DNA of 64,000 bases from Hymenobacter sp. BRD128. GTDB lineage: Bacteria; Bacteroidota; Bacteroidia; Cytophagales; Hymenobacteraceae. Positions 1 to 8,363 of this stretch are shown in pieces. Within the stretch, counting starts at the first letter, position 1; each line of letters opens with the position of its first letter. The notes under the pieces are model-generated. The model did not search any database, was not told the origin of the DNA, and worked only from the letters and a program-made list of their open reading frames with translations. The stretch is from positions 992,001 to 1,056,000 of the forward strand of contig NZ_CP053908.1 of NCBI RefSeq assembly GCF_013256625.1. The letters are read 5' to 3'. The translations under genes and the position numbers were made by a program.

Positions 1-176
1 GTGATGGAGCCGAGGTCGGGCTTCATCAACCCCACGATGCACGAGAGGAGCACGCTTTTGCCCGTGCCCGAGCCACCCAGTAGCAGGTTGCACTTACCGG
101 TTTCGAGCGTGCAGGTAATGCCTTTCAGCACCTGGTTGCCATCGAAGGACTTTTCGAGGTTGGATATTTCAATCAT
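1..176 (-). CDS. mlaF: ABC transporter ATP-binding protein, MlaF-like (partial, runs off window)
   Basis: This is the N-terminal 58 residues of an ABC ATPase; the rest lies before the window. The Walker A motif GGSGTGKS is at about residues 34-41 and the start MIEISNLEKSF is typical for the family. It lies about 110 bases downstream of an MlaE-family permease on the same strand, so together they form the inner-membrane ATPase/permease pair of an Mla-type importer that moves phospholipid or related lipid between the outer and inner membranes. The assignment to MlaF rather than another ABC ATPase rests on this neighbour. The ATG at 176 is the only sensible start seen. Confidence 0.85.
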   Translation of the reverse strand, partial: MIEISNLEKSFDGNQVLKGITCTLETGKCNLLLGGSGTGKSVLLSCIVGLMKPDLGSI

Positions 177-286
177 AATAGAAGAGATACGAAAGCGATA
201 ACGAACTGCTGTACTACTTGTTTGAACAGCCCTGCCTACGCTAACGCCGGCTAAAAAAGGCTAGCGACACAGCCGCTCAGCACAAA

Positions 287-1018
287 TTAAAGAAGCACGG
301 CGGCTAGCACGTAGTCGGCCAGCAGGATGGCGATAATCGAGTTGGTTACGGCCGAGGTGCTAGCAGCACCAACTTCCAGCGCACCACCTTCAGTGTAAAA
401 GCCTTTGTAAGCCGAGATGCCCGACACGAGGAACGCGAAAACTACGGCTTTAATGAGGGCAAAAACGATATTGTAGGGAATGAAATCGGTGCGGATGCCC
501 TCAATGTAATCCTGCGGGGCCATTACGCCCGAGAGCGTGCCGGCCAGGTAGCCACCCAAAATACTAAGCGCCATGGCCAGAATAACCAGCAGCGGAAACA
601 TCAGCATGGCCGCCAGAATGCGCGGCAACACTAGATAAGACGTGGCGTTAATGCCCATTACTTCGAGCGCCGAAATCTGCTCGGTAATGCGCATGGTGCC
701 CAGCCCACCCGCGATAGATGAACCAACCTTGCCGGCCAGCACGATGCTCGTGATGGTGGGGGCCAACTCCAGAATCGTCATTTCGCGCACCATGTAGCCG
801 ATGGTCGACTTCGGGATGAGCGGGTTGGTGAGGTTGTAGGCAATCTGGATGCAGGTTACGGCTCCGATAAAGGCCGACACAATGCCCACGATAAAGATAG
901 AATTGACGCCGATAAGCGTGGCTTCTTCAAAAAAGCGGTTCCACAACACTTTGAGGCGCTCTGCACGCGCCACCATGTTGTACAAAAATAAAACGAAAGA
1001 GCCGAAAACTTTGAACAT
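287..1018 (-). CDS. mlaE: MlaE-family ABC transporter permease
   Basis: The 243-residue protein is an integral membrane permease of the MlaE/TrnI (DUF140) family, which works with MlaF ATPase and an MCE (MlaD) protein in lipid trafficking. Several hydrophobic helices are visible, and the family core ELAPTITSIVLAGKVGSS followed by the GTMRITEQISALEVMGI stretch lies near residues 85-125. The length matches the family. It is upstream of the ATPase gene on the same strand, so an mlaE-mlaF operon is likely; the MCE-domain gene would be expected beyond the window edge. No odd features are seen. Confidence 0.93.
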   Translation of the reverse strand: MFKVFGSFVLFLYNMVARAERLKVLWNRFFEEATLIGVNSIFIVGIVSAFIGAVTCIQIAYNLTNPLIPKSTIGYMVREMTILELAPTITSIVLAGKVGSSIAGGLGTMRITEQISALEVMGINATSYLVLPRILAAMLMFPLLVILAMALSILGGYLAGTLSGVMAPQDYIEGIRTDFIPYNIVFALIKAVVFAFLVSGISAYKGFYTEGGALEVGAASTSAVTNSIIAILLADYVLAAVLL

Positions 1019-1077
1019 ATAGGATGGAAAAGGGGACGCTTGAGCCGGCCAGCTAGCCCCGGCCAGCGGCGGCGGAG

Positions 1078-1085
1078 CATCTTTG
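1078..1085 (+). promoter_or_regulatory. Candidate -7 box (CATCTTTG) for the first SDR gene
   Basis: CATCTTTG matches the Bacteroidota -7 consensus TAnnTTTG at 7 of 8 positions and lies 28 bases before the GTG start at 1114. No clear TTG -33 element is visible, so this is a motif-based guess. Confidence 0.4.
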
Positions 1086-1113
1086 CGCCTCTTACGTATA
1101 AATTCAGAAAATA

Positions 1114-1827
1114 GTGGCCGCAGCAGTAGAGTTAGTAGTCATAACGGGGGGCAGCCAGGGTATAGGGCGCGCCCTGGTACTGAGTTTCTTAGCCGCCGGG
1201 TTTACGGTAGCTACCTGCGCCCGCCGGGCCGAAGATTTAGCAGCGCTCGCGGCCGAGTGCCCCGGCGCGGCGCTGCACACCCTGCCCGCCGACCTTAGCC
1301 AGCCCGCCGACTGCCTGCGCTTTGCCGGATTCGTGCTGGGGCTAGGCCGGCCGCTGGCCGCCCTCGTCAACAATGCCGGTGTCTACGTGCCCGGCCGCTT
1401 TCAGGACGAGCCCGCCGATGGCTCACGTCTGCGTGAAATGCTGAGTGTAAACCTCTTAAGTACCTACGACGTGACGCGGGCACTATTGCCCACGCTGCTG
1501 GCCCAGGGCCGGGGGCACATCTTCACCATCTGCTCCACGGCCAGTATCATGCCCTACCCCAATGGCGGCTCCTACGGCGTAGCCAAATTTGCCTTGCTCG
1601 GCTACACCAAGACGCTGCGCGAAGAAGTGAAAGCCCAGGGCCTGCGCGTAACGGCCGTGCTACCCGGCGCCACCCTCACCCGCAGCTGGGATGGGGCAGG
1701 GCTGCCGCCTCAACGCTTCATCGACCCCGCCGATGTGGCTGCCGCCGTGCTGGGAGCTTTCCAGCTCTCGCCCCAGGCCGTGGTGGAAGAATTGCTTATC
1801 AGGCCGCAGCTAGGCGACTTGCTATAA
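1114..1827 (+). CDS. SDR family NAD(P)-dependent oxidoreductase
   Basis: A classical short-chain dehydrogenase/reductase of 237 residues. The cofactor motif TGGSQGIG is at 11-18, NNAG at 86-89, and the catalytic Tyr154/Lys158 pair in YGVAK. The substrate cannot be told from sequence. The start is GTG at 1114, chosen because the Rossmann beta-strand begins a few residues later. It is transcribed away from mlaE and converges with the GIN-domain lipoprotein gene, whose stop codon lies one base beyond its own. Confidence 0.92.
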   Translation: MAAAVELVVITGGSQGIGRALVLSFLAAGFTVATCARRAEDLAALAAECPGAALHTLPADLSQPADCLRFAGFVLGLGRPLAALVNNAGVYVPGRFQDEPADGSRLREMLSVNLLSTYDVTRALLPTLLAQGRGHIFTICSTASIMPYPNGGSYGVAKFALLGYTKTLREEVKAQGLRVTAVLPGATLTRSWDGAGLPPQRFIDPADVAAAVLGAFQLSPQAVVEELLIRPQLGDLL

Positions 1828-1828
1828 A

Positions 1829-2620
1829 TTATTCCTTGAAAATACTGCCCGCGTTTGGGCCCTGTACAAAGACAAGCGAAGGATTGCCCGTGTAAAACAG
1901 TCGGCCGGTGCCGGCTAGGGTGCCGCCCAGGTTTTGATGGCTGCGCACGTGCATATCGCCTACCCACTCGCGGTAGGTGTAGAAGTAGCAGTAGCGCGCG
2001 TCGAGGTCGCTGGCAAAGAGAAAGCCATTGCTGCCAAAATTGGGGTGGAAGTCCTCGGCGGTGCCGTGCAGCGTAATATCGCCCGCGTCGTAGTTGTCGA
2101 GGTAGAGGTAGGTTGAGCGCACGTTCATATTAAAATCGCCGGTGCTCCAGAGGCGCAAAAACAGCGTGTCCTGCGCCCATTGGCCTTCGGTGTTTATCAG
2201 GCCGTAGCCATACTGCTCGATGTCGAAGCTGCGATGGGGCCGGGCCACGTGCAGGCGCACCTGGCGCGGGGTGTTGTAGCTGCGCACCCAGTTGCAGGTG
2301 CTGGTATTTTTGATGACGAGCTGCCGCGGGCCGCTCGGTGTCGAAAACTCAATGTCCTGAACGACATTCTCGCCAGCCTGCACTTCGGCGTAGGTGGCCG
2401 TGTCGGGCACAATAGTCAGGTCCACGTTGGTGTACACCACTACTTTATTGAGGCGGCGGTCTACGGCGCGGCGCTCGGTAATGACCGTGCCGTTGTTTTT
2501 GAGGCAGTCGGTGTCGTGGTTGGCACCGCACGCGGCCAGCGCCAGGCCGCCAGCCAGTAGGCCGGCTAGCCCCCGCCGCCCGGCCAGCACGTTACTTTGT
2601 GGCAGCATTCGCAGTCGCAT
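1829..2620 (-). CDS. Putative lipoprotein with DUF2807 / GIN-type auto-transporter adhesin head domain
   Basis: The 263-residue product begins with a hydrophobic segment ending in LAAC, a lipobox near residue 31, so it is probably a lipoprotein. The rest is beta-rich and resembles DUF2807 proteins of Bacteroidota: a run of short strands with D/N-rich turns such as LYLDNYDAGDITLHG. Such proteins are common in the Bacteroidota envelope but lack a proven function. A second possible start (MLPQSN, residue 5) exists. It is divergent from the next SDR gene with only 22 bases between the two start codons, so their promoters must overlap each other or the coding sequences. Confidence 0.72.
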   Translation of the reverse strand: MRLRMLPQSNVLAGRRGLAGLLAGGLALAACGANHDTDCLKNNGTVITERRAVDRRLNKVVVYTNVDLTIVPDTATYAEVQAGENVVQDIEFSTPSGPRQLVIKNTSTCNWVRSYNTPRQVRLHVARPHRSFDIEQYGYGLINTEGQWAQDTLFLRLWSTGDFNMNVRSTYLYLDNYDAGDITLHGTAEDFHPNFGSNGFLFASDLDARYCYFYTYREWVGDMHVRSHQNLGGTLAGTGRLFYTGNPSLVFVQGPNAGSIFKE

Positions 2621-2642
2621 CCGTCAATTTTTGCCTGAAATT

Positions 2643-3338
2643 ATGAACCTGAGCGGGAAAGTAGCCATCGTAACGGGCGTGAGCAGCGGCATTGGCCGTG
2701 CCACCGCCGAGGCCTTGCTGGCGCGCGGCGCCGCAGTGGCCGGCTGGGGCCGCCACGCGCCCGGGGGCCTCAACCACGACCGGTTTCAGTTTTTCGAGTG
2801 CGATGTGCGCGACGAGCACGCCGTGGCCGAAGCCTTTACTAACACCCAGCGCGAGCTGGGCCCCGAAATTCACGTGCTGGTAAATAATGCCGGGCTAGGC
2901 ATCTTCGGCCCCATCGACGGCTTCAAGTCGGCCGATTGGCACGCCATGTTCGATACCAACGTGAACGGCCTGTTTTACTGCACCCGCGCCGTGCTGCCGG
3001 CCATGAAAAAGCAGCGCGCCGGCCACCTCATCAACGTGGCTAGCCTGGCCGCCACTGCCGGCACCGCCAACCTGGCCGGTTACTGCGCCACCAAGTACGC
3101 CGTGCGCGGCTTCTCCGATGCGCTCTTTAAGGAACTGCGGCCCGCTGGCATCAAGGTCACCTGCGTGTTGCCCGGCTCGGTCGAAACCAACTTCAACGGC
3201 GCCCAGCCCGGCCAGGTGCCCGACCCGCACAAGATGCAGCCCCAGGACATTGCCGCCGCCATTGTACACGCGCTGGAGGCGCCGGATGCCACGATGGTAT
3301 CGGAGATTCAGATGCGCCCGGCAAATGTGAAAAATTAA
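2643..3338 (+). CDS. SDR family oxidoreductase
   Basis: A 231-residue short-chain dehydrogenase with TGVSSGIG at 11-18, NNAG at 81-84, Ser134, and the Tyr147/Lys151 pair in YCATK. The reading frame extends upstream but the ATG at 2643 (MNLSGKVAIV) gives the normal SDR N-terminus and leaves the divergent lipoprotein gene intact. An AATTTTTG sequence at 2626-2633 is a possible -7 box only nine bases before the start. The sequence resembles YdfG/serine-dehydrogenase-like SDRs, but the substrate is not inferable. Confidence 0.92.
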   Translation: MNLSGKVAIVTGVSSGIGRATAEALLARGAAVAGWGRHAPGGLNHDRFQFFECDVRDEHAVAEAFTNTQRELGPEIHVLVNNAGLGIFGPIDGFKSADWHAMFDTNVNGLFYCTRAVLPAMKKQRAGHLINVASLAATAGTANLAGYCATKYAVRGFSDALFKELRPAGIKVTCVLPGSVETNFNGAQPGQVPDPHKMQPQDIAAAIVHALEAPDATMVSEIQMRPANVKN

Positions 3339-3354
3339 GGTTTTAGAGAAGAAC

Positions 3355-3381
3355 GTCATGCTTCACTGCGTTCAGCATGAC
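3355..3381. repeat. REP-like palindrome, family 1
   Basis: Inverted arms GTCATGCT and AGCATGAC enclose about 11 bases, immediately after the SDR stop codon. The same arms recur at 24746-24776, 50275-50370 and 53235-53332 in this window, always outside genes. Confidence 0.75.
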
Positions 3382-3410
3382 AGACGTTAAAACTATAAAG
3401 TCAAGCCTTA

Positions 3411-4319
3411 ATGGTTGAAATAGAAAAGCTCATCAAAACCTACGGCGCCCAAAACGCCGTGGACGATATCAGCTTCCGGGCCGATAAGGGCGAAATCGTG
3501 GGTTTTCTGGGGCCGAACGGCGCGGGCAAGAGCACCACTATGAAAATCGCGCTCGGCTACTTGCCGCCTACGGCCGGCACGGTGCGCGTGGCCGGCTTCG
3601 ATGTGCAGCAAGACCCGCTGGCCGTGCGCCGCCGCGTAGGCTACCTGCCCGAGCACAACCCGCTCTACCTCGACATGTACGTGCACGAGTACCTCGAATT
3701 TATCGGCTCGGTGCACGGCCTGCGTGGCCGCGAGCTGCGCCAGCGCGTGGCCCAGCTGGTGCAAAAAGTGGGCCTCACCCGCGAGCAGAACAAGCAAATC
3801 GGCGCGCTCAGCAAGGGCTATCGCCAGCGCGTGGGGCTCGCCCAGGCCCTGGTGCACGACCCCGAAGTGCTCATCCTCGACGAGCCCACCACCGGCCTCG
3901 ACCCCAACCAAATCGGCGAAATCCGCCAGCTCATCCGTGAGTTGGGCGAGGATAAGACGGTCATTTTCAGCACCCACATTCTGCCCGAGGTCACGGCGAT
4001 GTGCTCCCGCGTGGTCATCATCAGCCGGGGCAAGCTGGTGGCCGATGCGCCGGTGGCCGAGCTAGCCGCCCGCGCCGCTGGCGAAACCGTGCTCCGCGCC
4101 GAGTTTGAGGGTGCCGTAACTACCGCGCCGCTGGCCGCCCTGCCGGGCGTGCGCGGCGTGGAAATGGCTGGCTCTAGTGTGGTGCTCATCCGCACCGCGC
4201 CGGGCACCGACGTGCGCGCCGCCGTGTCGCGCCTGGCCGTGGAGCAGGGCTGGCTGCTGCTAGGGCTACGCCAGGAGCAGCAGACGCTGGAAGCGGTGTT
4301 TGGGGAATTGACGAAGTAA
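3411..4319 (+). CDS. gldA: Gliding-motility-associated ABC transporter ATP-binding protein GldA
   Basis: A 302-residue ABC ATPase. Walker A GPNGAGKS is at 34-41, the signature motif in LSKGYRQRVGLAQAL near 133, Walker B LILDEPT near 153, and the switch His in STHIL near 187. It has the extra C-terminal domain of ABC-2-type exporter ATPases. Two genes downstream on the same strand are gldF and gldG, which identifies this as GldA; in Flavobacterium johnsoniae GldA, GldF and GldG form an ABC transporter associated with gliding. Homologues also exist in non-gliding Bacteroidota, so motility is not implied. Confidence 0.88.
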   Translation: MVEIEKLIKTYGAQNAVDDISFRADKGEIVGFLGPNGAGKSTTMKIALGYLPPTAGTVRVAGFDVQQDPLAVRRRVGYLPEHNPLYLDMYVHEYLEFIGSVHGLRGRELRQRVAQLVQKVGLTREQNKQIGALSKGYRQRVGLAQALVHDPEVLILDEPTTGLDPNQIGEIRQLIRELGEDKTVIFSTHILPEVTAMCSRVVIISRGKLVADAPVAELAARAAGETVLRAEFEGAVTTAPLAALPGVRGVEMAGSSVVLIRTAPGTDVRAAVSRLAVEQGWLLLGLRQEQQTLEAVFGELTK

Positions 4320-4341
4320 AATTAATACGAGTAAAAATGGT

Positions 4342-4381
4342 CGTCATGCTGAGCTTTTTGAAGCATCTCTACCACTTCGTT
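4342..4381 (+). repeat. Left arm of a REP/BIME-type palindrome (family 1)
   Basis: The sequence GTCATGCTGAGC...GAAGCATCTCTACC matches the left arm of the intact element at 53235-53332. Its partner arm in inverted orientation lies at 4805-4832, on the other side of the AT-rich gene. Confidence 0.75.
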
Positions 4382-4418
4382 AGCGAGTTGAACTAACTTT
4401 TATATTTTGTTAATTCAT

Positions 4419-4778
4419 ATGAAATTAAAAAGTATATCATTTAAAAAGGTTATTGCGCTTTTGATAGCATGTGTAACTTTTTATTTCTCTTTCAATTTTC
4501 TAGACGATTTGACAGATAGGCAGATGCTGGGCGACCATCCAGAGGTCATTCTTGCTGCTAAACAGAGTGCTAAAACTTCTTCGAAAATACTTAGTCATAC
4601 GGGAGAAATATTTTCTGAAGAATACAAGATGAATACCCCAGATTCCAACCAAGACTCGCTCGAACTTAACATTAAAGTACAAGGAGAGAAAGCGACTGCA
4701 ACTATTAATACTTATGCAGTAAAACAAGCATCCGGAGTATGGAGAATCTACCATAGCGATACCACTTTCACAGAATAA
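4419..4778 (+). CDS. AT-rich orphan gene: small protein with one N-terminal membrane segment
   Basis: A 119-residue protein that I do not recognise firmly. Residues about 9-27 (KKVIALLIACVTFYFSFNF) form one membrane anchor or uncleaved signal; the remainder is a polar domain ending in a strand pattern ATINTYAVKQASGVWRIYH, vaguely like Coa1-type small membrane-anchored domains. Base composition is far more AT-rich than gldA and gldF on either side. The ATG at 4419 is preferred over the TTG at 4407. It interrupts the gldA-gldF spacing and lies between two inverted repeat arms (4342-4381 and 4805-4832), suggesting insertion. Function unknown. Confidence 0.65.
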   Translation: MKLKSISFKKVIALLIACVTFYFSFNFLDDLTDRQMLGDHPEVILAAKQSAKTSSKILSHTGEIFSEEYKMNTPDSNQDSLELNIKVQGEKATATINTYAVKQASGVWRIYHSDTTFTE

Positions 4779-4804
4779 CGTGGGTCTGCTGCTCAAACGA
4801 AGCG

Positions 4805-4832
4805 AGAGAGATACTTCGGCAAGCTCAGCATG
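4805..4832 (-). repeat. Right arm of the REP/BIME-type palindrome (family 1)
   Basis: GAGATACTTCGGCAAGCTCA followed by GCATGAC is the inverted counterpart of the arm at 4342-4381, about 420 bases away. In the intact copy at 53235-53332 the two arms are separated by only 26 bases. Confidence 0.75.
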
Positions 4833-4868
4833 ACAACAAACCTGATACATCACTACCCGCGTCATTAG

Positions 4869-5594
4869 ATGCTAACCATCCTCCGAAAAGAATTTAACGC
4901 CTTCCTCAACTCGCCGGTGGCCTACGTCGTCATCGGCGTGTTTTTGGTGGCGACGGGGCTGTTTGTCTGGGTTTTTCCCGACAGCAGCGTGCTCGACTAT
5001 GGCTACGCCGACCTGCAATCGCTGTTTAATCTGGCGCCGTGGCTGTTTTTGCTGCTGATTCCGGCCATTACCATGCGCACGTTTGCCGAGGAGAAAAAGG
5101 CGGGCACAATTGAGCTGCTGCTCACGCGCCCGCTCACCGACGGGCAGATTGTGGGCGGCAAGTACCTGGCCTGCCTGCTGCTGGCCCTGCTGGCGCTAGT
5201 GCCCACGCTGCTGTATTATTTCTCCGTGTATAAGCTGGGCTCGCCGCCCGGCAACATCGACTCGGCGGCCACGGTGGGCTCGTACCTGGGGCTAGCCCTG
5301 CTGGCAGCCGTGTTTGCGGCGCTGGGCGTGCTGGCTTCGGCCCTCACCCGCGACCAGATTATTGCCTTCGTGCTGGCCGTAGTGGCTTGCTTCTTAGTCT
5401 ACACCGGCTTCGATTCGGTGGCCTCGGTGCTCGACGGTGCACCGGCTTATTACGTGAGCCAGCTCGGCATTGCCGCGCACTACCGCGACCTCAGCAAGGG
5501 GCTGATTGACTCGCGCGACGTGCTTTATTTCTTCACCGTGGTAGCCGTGGCCCTGCTGGGCACCCGGCTAGCCCTCCGCAGCCGCACCTGGTAA
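4869..5594 (+). CDS. gldF: Gliding-motility-associated ABC transporter permease GldF
   Basis: A 241-residue ABC-2-type permease with about six membrane helices. The N-terminus (ILRKEFNAFLNSPVAYVV) and the TMRTFAEEKKAGTIELLLTRP segment near residues 58-78 are typical of GldF/NosY-like permeases. It is followed after two bases by gldG, so the two are translationally linked, and it should pair with the GldA ATPase encoded upstream. It is an inner-membrane component. No defects are visible. Confidence 0.92.
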   Translation: MLTILRKEFNAFLNSPVAYVVIGVFLVATGLFVWVFPDSSVLDYGYADLQSLFNLAPWLFLLLIPAITMRTFAEEKKAGTIELLLTRPLTDGQIVGGKYLACLLLALLALVPTLLYYFSVYKLGSPPGNIDSAATVGSYLGLALLAAVFAALGVLASALTRDQIIAFVLAVVACFLVYTGFDSVASVLDGAPAYYVSQLGIAAHYRDLSKGLIDSRDVLYFFTVVAVALLGTRLALRSRTW

Positions 5595-5596
5595 CC

Positions 5597-7330
5597 ATGG
5601 AAGCGACTACTCCGACCACTGCCGCTTTGCCGGCCCCCGCCTCGCGCAAGCGCCAGGATTTGACCCGCTTCGCCGCCATCATTGGTACGCTGCTGCTCCT
5701 GAACTTCGTGGCCCAGCGCTTTTTCTTCCGCCTCGACTTGACGCAGGAAAAGCGCTACACCATGTCGGACGCCACCAAGAAGCTGCTCAGCACCCTCAAG
5801 CAGCCCGTCACCATCACGGTGTACCTGACCGGTGATTTCCCGCCCAATTTTCGCCGCTTGGAACAAGGCGTGCGCGAAACCCTGAACGAGATGCAGGTGT
5901 ACGGCGGGGGTAATTTGAATTTTATCTTCATCGACCCTAGCGCGGCCGGTACCGAGGCTGGGCGCAATAAATTCTACGAAACACTCTTTAAGAAGGGCCT
6001 GAAGCCCACCAACCTCGGCGCCAACGAGAACGGCAAGCGGGTCGAGAAAATCATTTTTCCCTGGGCCGTGGTGCAGGCCGGTGGCCAAACGCGCAACGTG
6101 CTGCTGCTGCGCGGCAGCCAGGTGGCCAGCCCCGCCGAGCGCCTCAACCAAAGCATTGAGGGCCTGGAATATGAGCTGGCCAGCGCCATTCGGCAGGTGG
6201 CGCCGCCCGGCGGGGCCAAGCGCCGGCTAGGGGTCATTACCGGTCACGGCGAGCTGACTAACCCGGAGATGGCCGACATTCTCACCGCCTGGAGCCAGAA
6301 CTACGACGTGTTTCGGGTGGACCTGAACCAGGTGAAAGACCTGCGCGGCAACCTCGACGCCGTAGTCATTGCCAAGCCGACCGGCCCGTATTCGGAGCAG
6401 GATAAATTCCGCCTCGACCAGTTCATCACCCACGGCGGACGGGCACTGTTTTTCGTCGATGCCCTGCGCGTAGACCTCGACAGCGTGAGTCGCAACGGCG
6501 CTGCCCTGGCCACGCCCTACAACCTGAACCTCGACGACCTGCTCTTCCGCTACGGCGTGCGCCTGAACCCGGACCTGCTGCTCGACCTCAACTGCGGCCA
6601 GATTCCGCTCGTGACGGGCGTGACCGGCAACAAGCCCAAAATCGAGCCGCTGCCCTGGCAGCTCTACCCGCTCATCAACCGCTTCAGCCCTAATCCCATA
6701 ACGCGCAACTTGGATGCGGTGTACCTGAAGTTTGTGGGCAATATTGACACCGTGAAGGCCGTGGGCATTCGCAAAACGTCGCTCATGACCACCTCGCGCT
6801 ACACGCGCCGCCTGCCCGCGCCGGTGCCCATCAACTTCAACGACGCGCGGCTGGAGCCCAACCCTAAGCTGTATCAAAATAGCTACCAGTCGGTGGGTTA
6901 TCTGCTCGAAGGCACGTTCCGCTCGCTGTTTGCTAACCGCGCCATTCCGGGTACGACGCAGTACCAGCCCGACCAGAACCCCAACGCCGCGCCCAGCAAG
7001 ATTCTCGTCATCTCGGACGGCGATTTTCTGCGCAACGATGTGGACCCCAAGAGCGGCCGGCCCTTCCGCCTAGGCTTCGATAGGCTAGCCAATACAGAAT
7101 TCGCGAATCGCGAATTAATCCTGAACGCCACTGATTATCTGCTCGATGAAACCGGCCTCATCGCCGTGCGCGGCAAGCAGATAACCCTGCGTCCGCTCGA
7201 TAAGGTGCAGCTAGCCGACCACCGCCGGCCCTGGCAGGCGCTCAATCTGGGCGCGCCGCTGGTGCTGCTGGCGGCCTTTGGCGCGGTGCGGGCCTGGCGT
7301 CGCAAGCGGCGCTACGCGCGCTTTGCCTAG
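5597..7330 (+). CDS. gldG: Gliding-motility-associated ABC transporter substrate-binding protein GldG
   Basis: A 577-residue protein with one membrane helix near residues 25-40, a large periplasmic domain of the ABC-type uncharacterised transport family (GldG/IFT52-like fold, with ITVYLTGDFP and LGVITGHGE strands), and a C-terminal helix ending in the basic tail RAWRRKRRYARFA. Both termini are therefore expected in the cytoplasm. It is the periplasmic partner of GldF and starts two bases after the gldF stop. The length agrees with known GldG proteins. Confidence 0.92.
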   Translation: MEATTPTTAALPAPASRKRQDLTRFAAIIGTLLLLNFVAQRFFFRLDLTQEKRYTMSDATKKLLSTLKQPVTITVYLTGDFPPNFRRLEQGVRETLNEMQVYGGGNLNFIFIDPSAAGTEAGRNKFYETLFKKGLKPTNLGANENGKRVEKIIFPWAVVQAGGQTRNVLLLRGSQVASPAERLNQSIEGLEYELASAIRQVAPPGGAKRRLGVITGHGELTNPEMADILTAWSQNYDVFRVDLNQVKDLRGNLDAVVIAKPTGPYSEQDKFRLDQFITHGGRALFFVDALRVDLDSVSRNGAALATPYNLNLDDLLFRYGVRLNPDLLLDLNCGQIPLVTGVTGNKPKIEPLPWQLYPLINRFSPNPITRNLDAVYLKFVGNIDTVKAVGIRKTSLMTTSRYTRRLPAPVPINFNDARLEPNPKLYQNSYQSVGYLLEGTFRSLFANRAIPGTTQYQPDQNPNAAPSKILVISDGDFLRNDVDPKSGRPFRLGFDRLANTEFANRELILNATDYLLDETGLIAVRGKQITLRPLDKVQLADHRRPWQALNLGAPLVLLAAFGAVRAWRRKRRYARFA

Positions 7331-7364
7331 CTGGCTGTTTCATGGGCCGCTTACCGCAGTGCCG

Positions 7365-7372
7365 TAGTTTTG
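7365..7372 (+). promoter_or_regulatory. Candidate -7 box (TAGTTTTG) for the CBM9-like lipoprotein
   Basis: A perfect TAnnTTTG match 23 bases before the ATG at 7396. No obvious -33 TTG is seen at the usual distance. It lies after the gldG stop, suggesting separate transcription from the gld genes. Confidence 0.5.
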
Positions 7373-7395
7373 TGCTTTATTCTTCCTGCTCCACT

Positions 7396-8310
7396 ATGCG
7401 TATTTCTCAGGTTCTATTGCTAGCCCTGCCGGCCGCCGCGTGGCTAGGGTCGTGCGCCCAAAAAGCGGTACCCACCGATTCGGACAAAGCAGCGGGCACC
7501 AGTTCGGCCAAACCCGTGGTAGCCAGCAAGGTGCCGAGCCGCTTCCTGGCCACGCCGCCCACTATCGACGGCAAAGCCACGGAGTGGACCGACTCGTTGC
7601 AGTACGATGCTAACAGCCACTTGCAGTATGAAGTGCTCAACGATGCCCGCACGGTGTATGTGCGCCTAAAGGCGGCCGACATGCCCACGCAGGCCAAAAT
7701 GGCGTACCTGGGCATGGTGGTGTGGCTCGACTCGACTGGCCGCAACCAGCAGCAGCTGGGGGTCAAGTTTCCGCTGCCTATCGACCTGAGCACCATTAAA
7801 GCGCCGGCCGAGCGGCCCGTCGGGGCGATGGGCCCCACGGCCGCCGAGCGCCAAGAGGACCATCTCACCCGCCTGCGGGGCATTATTGCCGGGGCCAACC
7901 AGATGGAATTGCTCAACTATCGGGGCAGCAAGGAGCCGGTATTAACCGACTCAGAAGCTAAAATCGGCGTGAAGGCCGCTATCGGCCTCGATGCCCGCAA
8001 CAACCTGATTTATGAGCTGGCCGTGCCGCTGCGTCTGCTCTACCGCCGCGTGCCCGACCTGGCGGGCGGCCGCGTGGCCACCGTGGGGGTGTGGATGGCC
8101 GGCCAAAAGCCCAAGCCTGCGCCCGGCAGCCAGCAGTCTGATATGAGCGTAGTAGGCCCGCAGGGTGGTGGCATGGGCGGCTACGGCGGCATGGGTGGCT
8201 ACGGCGGTGGCATGCGCGGCGGCTACGGCGGCGGCATGCGCACCTACCGCGGCGGCGACACCTTCCAGACGTTTACTCTCAAAACCAGCGCGCAGCTAGC
8301 CGGTAAGTAA
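7396..8310 (+). CDS. Lipoprotein with CBM9-like domain and Gly/Tyr-rich C-terminal repeat
   Basis: A 304-residue probable lipoprotein: a hydrophobic N-terminus followed by LGSC at about residues 18-21. Residues about 45-145 (PPTIDGKATEWTDSLQY through VVWLDSTG) resemble the CBM9-like beta-sandwich often found in Bacteroidota outer-membrane-associated proteins. Near residues 260-285 is a short repeat of MGGYGG/MRGGYGGG units, a flexible glycine-tyrosine-methionine tract. The ATG at 7396 places the signal peptide correctly, while an upstream in-frame start would disrupt it. Ligand unknown. A long hairpin terminator follows at once. Confidence 0.72.
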   Translation: MRISQVLLLALPAAAWLGSCAQKAVPTDSDKAAGTSSAKPVVASKVPSRFLATPPTIDGKATEWTDSLQYDANSHLQYEVLNDARTVYVRLKAADMPTQAKMAYLGMVVWLDSTGRNQQQLGVKFPLPIDLSTIKAPAERPVGAMGPTAAERQEDHLTRLRGIIAGANQMELLNYRGSKEPVLTDSEAKIGVKAAIGLDARNNLIYELAVPLRLLYRRVPDLAGGRVATVGVWMAGQKPKPAPGSQQSDMSVVGPQGGGMGGYGGMGGYGGGMRGGYGGGMRTYRGGDTFQTFTLKTSAQLAGK

Positions 8311-8311
8311 A

Positions 8312-8352
8312 GTCAAAAGGCCCGTTCTGCTCAGCAGAACGGGCCTTTTGAC
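8312..8352. terminator. Bidirectional terminator, perfect 20-bp inverted repeat
   Basis: Two 20-base arms (GTCAAAAGGCCCGTTCTGCT and its exact complement) are separated by one base, with the A/T ends on both sides. It lies between convergent genes ending at 8310 (+) and 8364 (-), so it can serve both. Confidence 0.9.
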
Positions 8353-8363
8353 GGAATGACAGC

